A stretch of DNA of 64,000 nt from positions 1,399,001 through 1,463,000 of the forward strand of contig NZ_CAJRAF010000001.1 of NCBI RefSeq assembly GCF_907164905.1, given 5' to 3'. The stretch is from Dyadobacter sp. CECT 9275. GTDB lineage: Bacteria; Bacteroidota; Bacteroidia; Cytophagales; Spirosomataceae. Below are positions 26,982 to 34,912 of this stretch, in pieces; the stretch's first letter is position 1; each line of letters opens with the position of its first letter. The notes below the pieces were generated by a model. That model did no database searches. It saw only the letters and a program-made list of their open reading frames with translations, and was not told the DNA's origin. The translations under genes and the position numbers were made by a program.

Positions 26982-27731
26982 ATGAACACAAACACTTTGG
27001 AAAAGTTACGCAAGCTAAAATTTTACGGCATGTTCCATGCCTTTAAAAGTAGCCTGGAAAGTGGAAAGACTAATGATTACACGGCGGATGAGCTTTTAGC
27101 TCATCTAGTTGACGCTGAATGGGATGACAGAAATAACCGTCGGGTCGAACGCCAGATCTTGTACGCACGGTTCCGCTATAAGGCCATGGTCGAAAATATC
27201 CACTATCATGCTGATAGAAGTATTGACCGTAATCAGATCATGCGCCTAGCAGAATGCTCCTTTATTGGCCGAAATGAAAACCTACTGATCACAGGCAGTA
27301 CCGGAATCGGTAAAAGCTATGTAGCATCTGCGATTGGTCATCAGGCATGTATACTTGGCTACCGCGTAATGTATGCCAGTACTCCCAAATTGTTTGCCAA
27401 ACTCAAAATGGCCAAGGCGGATGGATCCTATATCAAAGAAATTACAAAAATAGAACGGCAACAACTTCTTATCCTGGACGACTTTGGTATCCAGCCGTTC
27501 GATGCCCAGAGCCGGGCAGCACTGATGGAAATCATAGAAGACAGGCACGGAAAAACATCCCTGATAATTACTTCTCAGTTGCCTGTTAGCAAATGGCATG
27601 AAGTAATAGGAGAAAAAACCATTGCTGATGCCATTTTAGATCGTATAGTACATGATGCACACCGGGTTGAATTAAAGGGGGAATCAATGAGAAGAAAACG
27701 AAAAACGGAGCTCGAAACCAGCTACGAATAA
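26982..27731 (+). CDS. istB: IS21-family helper ATPase IstB
   Basis: The product is 249 aa, an AAA+ ATPase related to DnaC that assembles on target DNA and activates IstA. Walker A is at residues 104-112 (LLITGSTGIGKSYVASAIG, Lys111), Walker B is LLILDDFGIQ, and the conserved DRHGKTSLIITSQLPVSKWH block with sensor residues follows. The start is 21 bases after the istA stop. The C-terminus ends with a basic tail (RRKRKTELET). Full-length, no damage seen. Confidence 0.95.
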   Translation: MNTNTLEKLRKLKFYGMFHAFKSSLESGKTNDYTADELLAHLVDAEWDDRNNRRVERQILYARFRYKAMVENIHYHADRSIDRNQIMRLAECSFIGRNENLLITGSTGIGKSYVASAIGHQACILGYRVMYASTPKLFAKLKMAKADGSYIKEITKIERQQLLILDDFGIQPFDAQSRAALMEIIEDRHGKTSLIITSQLPVSKWHEVIGEKTIADAILDRIVHDAHRVELKGESMRRKRKTELETSYE

Positions 27732-27801
27732 TTATAACTTTTATTTACTAATTTTGAATCGCTTCTACTAGCATTTTCTACTACCGGCCGCCAGTTAATT
27801 A

Positions 27802-27834
27802 GGTGGTCAATTTGCCACGGAATCAGGTGGTCAA
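27802..27834 (+). repeat. two IS21 right-end repeats (inverted to the left set)
   Basis: GGTGGTCAA occurs at 27802-27810 and 27826-27834, 24 bases apart, in inverse orientation to the five left-end motifs. The outer copy is 17 bases from the right end, exactly as on the left. Confidence 0.75.
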
Positions 27835-27851
27835 CTTCTCCGAAATACCCA

Positions 27852-28385
27852 GTCTGAGAAACCTTTGCCTGCTCAATGGCATCGTTTTCCTTGTCCAACG
27901 CATCCCATCGGTGTTTAATGCGGATTTCTTGAAGGGCTTCGACTGCCAATCTTTGTACATGGAAGCGGTCAGTGACGCGCACTGCCCGCGGGAAACAACG
28001 CTTGGCGATCATAGTCATGCTACTGGCCATGTCTAAGGTTATTTCAGTCACTTTCTTGCGAAGTGATTCCGGAATTTTGCGGATGACCTCAATGACCGCT
28101 TCTGCTTTGGTGCCAGCCACAATGGCCACTATACTGCCTTTACCGCCTCTGGCTGCTTTGTTTGTAAGAATGGTGTAGAGTTCGCCGTGAGAAAGACTGG
28201 TCTCGTCGATTGATAGGTGGGATCCTAGATTTTGAGGAAAGAGCAGCCACTTTTTAGCATGGCCCCGTTGGTCCCAATTTTTAAACCCACTTTGAAAATC
28301 GCGGTATTGACGTAATAAGCTTTTGCCGTTAACCCCATAGAACCGTCCAATCGCCCAGGCGCTATTCGGGTTGATATCTACTGAT
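27852..28385 (-). pseudogene. ISAon1-type transposase, catalytic part, C-terminally truncated
   Basis: The minus-strand frame runs from about 28385 through NSAWAIGRFYGVNGKSLLRQ, HAKKWLLFPQNLGSHLSIDE, TSLSHGELYTILTNKAARGG, the first half of the DDE core (the D in LSIDETS, then VTEITLDMASSM and VTDRFHVQRLAVEALQ), and IEQAKVSQ. It then crosses into the IS21 end, where the remaining residues (GYFGEVDHLIPWQ...) are IS-derived. The C-terminal third with the last catalytic Glu and the conserved S-x-N-A-x-x-E-S-F-N region is absent, so it is inactive. No ATG lies at its 5' end; it overlaps the small upstream ORF in a different frame and may depend on frameshifting. Confidence 0.75.
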
Positions 28386-28724
28386 ATCTTTTAAAAAAGC
28401 CGCGAATTCACTAGTCATTCGCGTTCCTTTGCCTACTTCTGCCCAATCTCTGTACACTACTTTTCCTGTTTTGCTATTAAGCCATCTGCGGCGTTTAATG
28501 TGAAGAAAGACTTTATGGCCCCGAATCGGGAAATCCTGGACAGTAATCGTCGGGAAGAAGCCTTTGGAGAGCAGGTTCCTTCTTTCTGGATCAGTCTCGT
28601 CCGCATTTTTCTCATCAATATGCACGTGGAAGACACCATCCTGCCGGTCGATAGAAGTTAACTCAAAATTTTCGAGGATGAACTCAGGTAATAGAAACTG
28701 AATAATGGGTAAGAAACTCTCCAA
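28362..28724 (-). CDS. ISAon1-type transposase, N-terminal region ORF
   Basis: The product is 120 aa (MESFLPIIQFLLPEFILENF ... LTSIDRQDGVFHVHIDEKNA ... FFPTITVQDFPIRGHKVFLH ... WAEVGKGTRMTSEFAAFLKD). Elements of this type encode the N-terminal DNA-binding region as a separate ORF ahead of the catalytic ORF. It ends at 28362, overlapping the next frame, which lies at +1 relative to it. A run of six T and four A (TTTTTTAAAAG) occurs inside the overlap. It is intact but useless without the lost C-terminal partner. Confidence 0.75.
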   Translation of the reverse strand: MESFLPIIQFLLPEFILENFELTSIDRQDGVFHVHIDEKNADETDPERRNLLSKGFFPTITVQDFPIRGHKVFLHIKRRRWLNSKTGKVVYRDWAEVGKGTRMTSEFAAFLKDISRYQPE

Positions 28725-28831
28725 AACGAACTGGTTTGATTAAAAACACAAACCTAGATAAATCCTATCCCCTCCACAAGTTTTTGATTTGATCCGTATT
28801 CTCTCATAACTTACTGAAAATCAAAGAAAAA

Positions 28832-28855
28832 GGGCTGCTCGTTATCGAGCAGCCC
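28832..28855 (-). terminator. terminator of tRNA-Leu
   Basis: A perfect 10-bp stem, GGGCTGCTCG (28832-28841) with CGAGCAGCCC (28846-28855), has a 4-nt loop. On the minus strand it is followed by CTTTTTCTTTG. Confidence 0.85.
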
Positions 28856-28884
28856 AGTCAATTTTGGGACAGAATCCCGTTCAG

Positions 28885-28968
28885 TACCCGGAGCCGGAGT
28901 CGAACCGGCACGAGTGTAACCTCATTGGTGTTTGAGACCAACGCGTCTACCAATTCCGCCATCCGGGC
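28885..28968 (-). tRNA. tRNA-Leu (anticodon CAA)
   Basis: 84 nt on the minus strand with a class II long variable arm. Acceptor GCCCGGA pairs with TCCGGGT, the anticodon stem TTGGT/ACCAA encloses CTCAAAC (anticodon CAA), and the T-loop region reads GGTTCGACTCC. It bounds the accessory region on the right. Confidence 0.95.
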
Positions 28969-29077
28969 ATTGATCTTCTCTGTTGGGAGTGCAAAAGTAG
29001 AGAGAAAAATAGATTACACAAGGGGATTATGAAAAAAAATGAGACATTTTGTCCATGACTATTTGCCTCGAACAATA

Positions 29078-30322
29078 TCATTCATATCTCAATGCCTCAA
29101 TGGGGTCAAGGCGGGAGGCTTTTATGGCCGGGTAAATACCGGAAATTACCCCCACCGCTACGCAAACCAGTATACCCATTGCCATCCATAACCAAGGTAC
29201 TACAAAGGAACTTCCGGCACTGATGGAGTTGGATATGATGTTGCCGATGATAATTCCCAGAAACAATCCGCCGATTCCTCCTATAATGCATACAACGATC
29301 GCCTCGATCAGAAACTGGAACCTTATGACCCGCGGGGTTGCTCCCAATGACTTACGTATGCCTATCTCCCGGGTGCGTTCTGTAACAGAAACAAGCATGA
29401 TATTCATCAGTGCAATGGAGGCTCCCAGTAGCGTGATGATGCCGATACCAAAGCCTCCCATGCGGAGATATCCCGATATATTCTCGAAATCTTTTGCCAT
29501 TGCGTCGGCACGTTCTATGGTGAAGGAATCTTCTTTCCCTAGCTCATCATTTCTGATCCGTCGCATCAGTCCGCGCGCTTCTTCAACAATCAATTCTCCA
29601 TCTGAAATGTTAGGTGCCGATGCGGTGATATTGTAAGTCAATGCCCGGTTGGCGGCGAGTCCCCGGCCACTGTCAAGAGGAACCAAAATAATTCGGTCAG
29701 AATCACTGCCTCCGCCAAGTGAGCCTTTCTTTTGTAATACGCCGATGACCTTGAATTTGGCACCCATGAAGGTGATTTCCTTATTGACGGGATCAAGGTC
29801 ACCAAAGAGGTTTCTTGCAATTTCCTGCCCCAGGATCGTAACGTTCAACGAGTTTTCCAGGTCGTTCTTATTGAAATTTCTCCCCATATCTATCTTATAT
29901 CCGTTGATGGCCAGGTACTGGTCGTCTGCACCGGTGACGTTACTATTGGGATTGGTCTTTTTTGATCGGAAATTGGCTTGCACGGCACCTCCGATGGGTG
30001 CAGATAGTGATACCGTTGCCTGGAACTCTTCACGGAAATGTCCTGAAAACTCCATGGCCTGGTGATAAGTGATCACAGGGTAGCGTTTCTCTCTTCTTCC
30101 GCCCGAACGGAAACGGTTGTCCTGGCGGTTCTCAACCGTAAAAGTATTGGCTCCCAAGTCAGCAAAACTGCTGTTTACTGAGTTTTGTATTCCTTCTATG
30201 GCCGTGAGGATACCAACCAGAGAAGTAATTCCAATCGCTATAATGAGGGCGGTAAGTACTGTCCGCAGCAAATTGGATTGTATGGATCTTAAGCCTTCGT
30301 CTACATTTTCCCTGATATTCAT
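29078..30322 (-). CDS. MacB/FtsX-type ABC transporter permease
   Basis: The product is 414 aa with the layout of a MacB-like permease. An N-terminal TM helix (LLRTVLTALIIAIGITSLVG) is followed by a large periplasmic core domain (ANTFTVENRQDNRFR ... VTILGQEIARNLFGDLDPVN) and three C-terminal TM helices with the FtsX signature (MLVSVTERTREIGIRKSLGA). Its ATPase is not adjacent, which is common for this class in Bacteroidota. It is transcribed alone next to tRNA-Leu and is unrelated in sequence to the permease stub at 25.1 kb. The substrate is unknown. Confidence 0.88.
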   Translation of the reverse strand: MNIRENVDEGLRSIQSNLLRTVLTALIIAIGITSLVGILTAIEGIQNSVNSSFADLGANTFTVENRQDNRFRSGGRREKRYPVITYHQAMEFSGHFREEFQATVSLSAPIGGAVQANFRSKKTNPNSNVTGADDQYLAINGYKIDMGRNFNKNDLENSLNVTILGQEIARNLFGDLDPVNKEITFMGAKFKVIGVLQKKGSLGGGSDSDRIILVPLDSGRGLAANRALTYNITASAPNISDGELIVEEARGLMRRIRNDELGKEDSFTIERADAMAKDFENISGYLRMGGFGIGIITLLGASIALMNIMLVSVTERTREIGIRKSLGATPRVIRFQFLIEAIVVCIIGGIGGLFLGIIIGNIISNSISAGSSFVVPWLWMAMGILVCVAVGVISGIYPAIKASRLDPIEALRYE

Positions 30323-30593
30323 GCCACTGGTTTTTTTGATTTATATTGGTGCGTGCAAATGTCTGACATACCGGAGCGGAACATAATTGCAGATGCTTTT
30401 CACTTTGCCGTTTGCGTAATGCACCATATTTTATGATATTACGTTAATTACAGTATGCATAAAACTAAACGGGGTGTTCTGCCACGCATATTTTGATGTG
30501 TGGAACAGCGTACCGGATTGGTTTAACATCCGCATTACACATTTAGATTTTTATTTTGTAAAGCTGCACATGATACGTGAGAGATTCAAACCG

Positions 30594-31856
30594 ATGAAAC
30601 ACTTCTTTATTCCGCTTATCATTTTTTTTATGTTGTCGGGATCCTGTTGGGCAAACAGGATACTGATCCCAATGGATGAAACGCAGAAAAATCATCTGAA
30701 AGCTTACGGGATATCGTATTGGATACTCAAAAATTTTGAGATCGAAATCGACTGGTTGCTCAATTACAGGGGCGGGAGCTTTCTGGTGCCTTATTCTCAA
30801 TCATTTACTTCTGAAATGACCATACGGGGTATCAGTTTTAATGTCATTTCCGAGGGACAGGCGGGCGACATCCTGAACCAGATCAGTGCACCGGATGTGA
30901 ATATGGACGCTGTAAAACTGCAAAAAGCGCCCCGGGTAGCCGTTTATTCACCAAAGTCCAAATTACCCTGGGACGACGCCGTGACGCTGGTACTTACCTA
31001 TGCGGAAATACCTTATGATGTGGTATATGACGATGAGGTACTCAATGGTAAATTGCCGGAATACGACTGGCTTCACCTGCACCATGAAGATTTTACAGGT
31101 CAGTTTGGGAAGTTTTTTCAATACAAGGATTATCCCTGGTACCGCGAGCAAAAGCAAGAAGCAGAGGGTACTGCCGAAAAATTCCAGTTCAGTTCTGTTC
31201 CTCAAATGAAACTGGCAGTAGCCAAGAAAATATCTGAATTCGTATCAGGGGGGGGATATATGTTTGCCATGTGTAATGCAACCGATACTTTTGACATTGC
31301 TCTCGCAGCAGACGGAATTGACATTGTGGAAAGCATGTACGACGGCACCCCTGCGGACCCTACCGCCAATGGAAAGCTCAATTATGATAATTCATTTGCA
31401 TTCAGGGATTTTAAAACGATACCTTATCCTTATGAAATCGAGTTCTCCGATATTGATAACCAGCCTGACGAAAGAGGCTTGACCGAAGCCAACGATTTTT
31501 TTACCCTGTTCCAGTTTTCAGCGAAATGGGATCCGGTTCCCAGTATGCTGACTCAAAATCACCAGTCAATCATCAAGGGATTTCTGGGACAGACCACCGC
31601 TTTCAAAAACAAATTTGTCAAGCCGGAAGTAGTAATACTGGCCGAAAACAAACCTGCCCACGAAGCCCGTTACATCCATAGCACGCACGGCAAAGGATTC
31701 TTCACTTTTTACGGCGGGCACGATCCTGAGGATTACCAGCACAGGGTAGGTGAGGAACCGACCGACCTTAACCTGCACCCCAACTCCGCAGGGTACCGGC
31801 TGATCCTCAACAATATCCTTTTCCCAGCTGCGAAAAAGAAAAAGTTAAAAACGTAA
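30594..31856 (+). CDS. secreted 'asparagine synthetase B'-like protein of Bacteroidota, function unknown
   Basis: The product is 420 aa. The ATG at 30594 begins a signal peptide (MKHFFIPLIIFFMLSGSCWA), so I prefer it over a TTG at 30474. The body contains RVAVYSPKSKLPWDDAVTLV, DWLHLHHEDFTGQFGKF and, near the C-terminus, GKGFFTFYGGHDPEDYQHRV. This looks like a class I glutamine-amidotransferase-type Rossmann fold. Databases label close relatives 'asparagine synthetase B', but I see no N-terminal catalytic Cys and no PP-loop ATPase motif of a real AsnB, and the protein is exported. That label is probably a propagated misannotation; the true role is unknown. Confidence 0.7.
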   Translation: MKHFFIPLIIFFMLSGSCWANRILIPMDETQKNHLKAYGISYWILKNFEIEIDWLLNYRGGSFLVPYSQSFTSEMTIRGISFNVISEGQAGDILNQISAPDVNMDAVKLQKAPRVAVYSPKSKLPWDDAVTLVLTYAEIPYDVVYDDEVLNGKLPEYDWLHLHHEDFTGQFGKFFQYKDYPWYREQKQEAEGTAEKFQFSSVPQMKLAVAKKISEFVSGGGYMFAMCNATDTFDIALAADGIDIVESMYDGTPADPTANGKLNYDNSFAFRDFKTIPYPYEIEFSDIDNQPDERGLTEANDFFTLFQFSAKWDPVPSMLTQNHQSIIKGFLGQTTAFKNKFVKPEVVILAENKPAHEARYIHSTHGKGFFTFYGGHDPEDYQHRVGEEPTDLNLHPNSAGYRLILNNILFPAAKKKKLKT

Positions 31857-32022
31857 TTTTAATTGGATACTTACCAGCCAGCCAGCGTCTCAGACATCCG
31901 TACCACCAAATATGCAAGAGGTACAAGTAAAAGCTGCGAGAGCAGCCTTTGAAAATTGGACAGGTAAAACCCCTCCGCCTTTCTTGTATGAACTGGCGAG
32001 AACATGCAAGAATCGGCTCTCG

Positions 32023-33219
32023 TTACAAGATAATGAAAGGTTTGGGGCTGAACGATATTATGAAAATGATAATCGCAACGATGCCCAGTACGGTTCTTGC
32101 GGTGCCTAGTGGCTTATTCTCTTCTGTTTCGGGATGTCGTACACCAAGGAAACGCCCAAGGATAAAGATAAAAGGCAGGAAGCCCGTATAGCCATCCCAG
32201 TCGGGGCGGATGTAGGTTACACCAAATTGTGCTACTACAATGATCAGACTGATCATCAGCCCGTTCATGGGATTGTCGCTGATTCGGCGGAAGCAGATGT
32301 ATAAAAAGTAGATATAAAGAAAAAGATAAAACAGCTGTTCATAGAAAACCTCGTCGCTCCCTATGGCAAAGGATTCGGGGCGAAACAGACCGAGACCTCC
32401 GTAAAATGCAAAAAGGGCAAAAAGAACGGGTGCAACGACATTAAACTTTTCTTTACCTATCATTCCGTAAAGAATATGCCCGCCGTCCAGCTGACCAATG
32501 GGGATCAGGTTCAGTGAAGTAAAAAACAGCGCCAGGTATCCCGCAAAAATGAGTGGATAGTGAATCATCTCATAGGCATGCGGCAGGCGTGTCGGGTCAG
32601 CTACGTAGGTCTTGAAAAACCAGAAAAGCATATTGTCCCCCAAAATAAAGTTGCCGGCTGAATTTTCGTAAACAAACTGGGGATAACTCAGGCCGAAACG
32701 GGCATATTCCGGATGGATGGTAAAGATGAATTCTGGCGGCGGCAAATGGGTGAAGCCGTACCACAACACACCCAGCGCAACAACAAAACCTGCCAGCGGC
32801 CCCGCAATACCGATATCAAAAAATTTGAGCCGGGAAGTAACTACCGACTTAATCCTGATAAATGCGCCCATCGTCCCGATACTCTGAGAGATTCCAAACC
32901 AAAGGGGGATGTAGTAGGGCAGGGTAACTTTGACCTTATGCGCTTTGGCAACAAAATAATGGCCAAATTCGTGGACGGTCAGAATCAGCAGGAAAGGTAC
33001 TGAAAATTGCAACCCGGCAAAAAACTCTTTCCAGCCCATGGGATGGCCCGTTACCGGAATTTTTTCCCCGGAACTTTTTTCGGCGATGAACCGGAAAAAA
33101 TCGTAAACGAATGAGAAAATGTTGCCGTACATCCACTCTGCTCCAGCCATGGTGGTGGTAATGAGTGTCGCCAGAAACAGCAATCCCTGAATAACGTAAG
33201 TACGAGTATTAGACTGCAT
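32023..33219 (-). CDS. site-2 protease family (M50) membrane metalloprotease
   Basis: This is an integral membrane protease of the S2P/M50 family, 398 aa. The zinc-binding HExxH is at residues 83-87 (LTVHEFGHYFVAKA) in a membrane segment, and the distal Asp ligand is in IPIGQLDGGHILYGM. Several hydrophobic helices surround them. Such proteins cut within the membrane to release regulators, but the target is unknown. The start overlaps the end of the upstream HAD gene by 11 bases, so the two are translated from one message. Downstream, 31.86-32.02 kb holds no gene. Confidence 0.88.
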   Translation of the reverse strand: MQSNTRTYVIQGLLFLATLITTTMAGAEWMYGNIFSFVYDFFRFIAEKSSGEKIPVTGHPMGWKEFFAGLQFSVPFLLILTVHEFGHYFVAKAHKVKVTLPYYIPLWFGISQSIGTMGAFIRIKSVVTSRLKFFDIGIAGPLAGFVVALGVLWYGFTHLPPPEFIFTIHPEYARFGLSYPQFVYENSAGNFILGDNMLFWFFKTYVADPTRLPHAYEMIHYPLIFAGYLALFFTSLNLIPIGQLDGGHILYGMIGKEKFNVVAPVLFALFAFYGGLGLFRPESFAIGSDEVFYEQLFYLFLYIYFLYICFRRISDNPMNGLMISLIIVVAQFGVTYIRPDWDGYTGFLPFIFILGRFLGVRHPETEENKPLGTARTVLGIVAIIIFIISFSPKPFIIL

Positions 33220-33844
33220 AGTCTTTCAGATAATCCAGGATTGTGAGTGGTTTTTGAACGTGGATTGCCTCAATCCCAAGCTTTGCAGCTCCGTTAATAT
33301 TATCGAGGTTATCATCAAGGAAAATGGTTTCCTCAGCAGACAGGCCTGAATCGTCCAGTACCTGCTGATAAATCCTGATATCCGGTTTCATCAGACCCAT
33401 TTCATAAGAGAGGTAAACTTTCTCAAACAGGTCGTCCAGCTTTTCTATACCGGTGGCTGCATGCAGAATTTTATGTACCTGGGTAATATGGATAGAACTG
33501 GTATTGCTTAACAGGAATAACCGGTAAGATTGTGAGAGTTTTTTCAGCAGTTCAACTCTTTCAAGGGGCAGGTCGAGCAGCAGGCTGTTCCAGGCTTTAT
33601 CGATAATATGGTCGTCCCATTCATTATTATTGAGGATAGAACGGACAAAATTCCGGAAGTCGGCCTCGCTCAGAAATCCCGTTTCAAATTGGCGGAATAC
33701 GTCATTCTCTCTGAAGATGGTTAGTACTTCCTTTTGATCTTTACCACTCAGGTCCGCAAACGACAAGGAAGCCAGCGGGACATCTATGTTGAGGATTACG
33801 TCCCCGAGATCAAAAATGATATTCTTTATTTTGTCGTTTTTCAT
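33209..33844 (-). CDS. HAD-IA family phosphatase, YihX-like
   Basis: The product is 211 aa. Motif I is IIFDLGDVILNID, in which the usual second Asp is replaced by Gly, as in YihX-type sugar-phosphate phosphatases (DLGNV). Motif II is LFLLSNTSSIH, motif III a Lys in MGLMKPDIRIYQ, and motif IV ETIFLDDNLDNINGA. It is therefore probably a small-molecule phosphatase, perhaps acting on a hexose phosphate. It overlaps the site-2 protease gene by 11 bases at its 3' end and follows accA after about 80 bases on the same strand. Confidence 0.85.
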   Translation of the reverse strand: MKNDKIKNIIFDLGDVILNIDVPLASLSFADLSGKDQKEVLTIFRENDVFRQFETGFLSEADFRNFVRSILNNNEWDDHIIDKAWNSLLLDLPLERVELLKKLSQSYRLFLLSNTSSIHITQVHKILHAATGIEKLDDLFEKVYLSYEMGLMKPDIRIYQQVLDDSGLSAEETIFLDDNLDNINGAAKLGIEAIHVQKPLTILDYLKDYAV

Positions 33845-33927
33845 TTAGCTGCAAGCCGTTGCATTGGTGATTAGCCGGTTGTTTAACGATCTTTGAATCA
33901 GATTTTGTACATTGAGCTAAGCCCACG

Positions 33928-34881
33928 TTATTCCACCACCACACCCATTGCGCAGAATTTATCGATGCGCTGTTCGATTCTTTTTTCCGGTTTTATCTTT
34001 GACAACTCTTTGATGTTTTCCAGAATGACTCTTTTCAGTTCATCTGCCATCCAGGAATGATCCAGGTGAGCGCCGCCCAGTGGTTCGGAAACGATACCGT
34101 CTATCAGCTTGTTCTGTTTCATATCCCGGGCTGTAATCTTCATGGCTTCGGCTGCCTGCTCTTTGAAATCCCAGCTGCGCCACAGAATGGCAGAGCAGTT
34201 TTCAGGAGATATTACCGAATACCAGGTATTTTCAAGCATCAATACCCTGTCACCAATCGCGATGCCTAAAGCACCTCCCGATGCTCCCTCGCCAATGATG
34301 ATACAAATTACCGGTACCTTCAGCATAAACATTTCCTTCAGGTTTTTGGCGATGGCTTCTCCTTGCCCGCGTTCCTCCGCTTCCATTCCTGGAAATGCAC
34401 CAGGTGTGTCTATCAGGGTAACAATCGGTTTGTTGAATTTTTCGGCAAGTTGCATCAGCCGCAGCGCTTTTCGGTAACCTTCCGGATTAGGCATCCCAAA
34501 ATTACGATACTGTCGCTGCTTTGTATTACGTCCTTTTTGCTGCCCAATGAGCATAAAAGATTGTCCGCCCACGTTTGCCAGCCCGCCAATAATAGCCGGA
34601 TCGTCCCTTACCTGCCTGTCTCCGTGCAGCTCAATGAACTCGTCACAGATGAGTTCTATATAATCAAGCGTGTACGGCCGGTCAGGGTGCCGCGAGAGCT
34701 GCACGCGCTGCCAGCGGGTAAGGTTTTCAAAAATTTCCTTCCGAAGGTCGGTGATGTTGTTTTCCAACAGTGAGATAGCGTCAGAGACATCCACATTATT
34801 CTCTTTTGCTAAGGCCTTCATTTCTTCGAGCTTTTTTTCCAGCTCTGCCATTGGTTTTTCAAAATCCAGATATGTTCTCAT
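33928..34881 (-). CDS. accA: acetyl-CoA carboxylase carboxyltransferase subunit alpha
   Basis: With AccD this subunit transfers CO2 from biotinyl-AccB to acetyl-CoA, giving malonyl-CoA, the first committed step of fatty-acid synthesis. The product is 317 aa, the normal length. Motifs: [40 protein letters not shown] and [20 protein letters not shown], the oxyanion-hole region of the crotonase-like fold. It is in a run of minus-strand genes after the beta-CASP nuclease gene (32-base gap). Full-length, firm assignment. Confidence 0.96.
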   Translation of the reverse strand: MRTYLDFEKPMAELEKKLEEMKALAKENNVDVSDAISLLENNITDLRKEIFENLTRWQRVQLSRHPDRPYTLDYIELICDEFIELHGDRQVRDDPAIIGGLANVGGQSFMLIGQQKGRNTKQRQYRNFGMPNPEGYRKALRLMQLAEKFNKPIVTLIDTPGAFPGMEAEERGQGEAIAKNLKEMFMLKVPVICIIIGEGASGGALGIAIGDRVLMLENTWYSVISPENCSAILWRSWDFKEQAAEAMKITARDMKQNKLIDGIVSEPLGGAHLDHSWMADELKRVILENIKELSKIKPEKRIEQRIDKFCAMGVVVE

Positions 34882-34912
34882 TGGGGTTATTCAACTTCAT
34901 GGAGGTTATGGA

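Larger units (their letters stand above)
25225..27851 (+). mobile_element. complete IS21-family insertion sequence
   Basis: An element of 2627 bp carries istA and istB. Its ends match as inverted repeats: the left begins TGGAAAATTCGG and the right, read inward, TGGGTATTTCGG. Both are followed 17 bases in by a TGACCACC motif. The left end has five such motifs and the right end two. Both genes are intact. Flanking bases (CACAC on the left, GTCTG on the right) show no target duplication, so the element has been involved in a deletion or recombination since insertion. Confidence 0.85.
27852..28790 (-). mobile_element. ISAon1-type (ISL3-like) insertion sequence, 3' end lost at the IS21 junction
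   Basis: On the minus strand this element holds a small N-terminal ORF and a transposase ORF that stops abruptly at the IS21 right end, so the transposase C-terminus and the element's far end are missing. The outer end on the right probably lies near 28760-28800 (CTCCACAAGTTTTT), but I cannot fix it because its partner end is gone. The family name rests on recognition of the transposase blocks. Confidence 0.6.
14413..28860. other. putative decaying genomic island between tRNA-Glu and tRNA-Leu
   Basis: The stretch between the two tRNA genes differs from its surroundings. It starts with an integrase remnant beside tRNA-Glu, carries a G+C-rich sigma-FecR-SusCD locus, several pseudogenes and two insertion sequences, and ends at tRNA-Leu. 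I did not find a second copy of the tRNA-Glu 3' end by eye, so its right border is unproven and the tRNA-Leu limit may be coincidence. Confidence 0.45.

Noticed and set aside
31912..32109. 65-aa plus-strand frame (QVKAARAAFENWTGKTPPPF)
   Set aside because: The first half looks somewhat protein-like, but it runs antisense into the site-2 protease gene and has no recognisable family; I could not support it.
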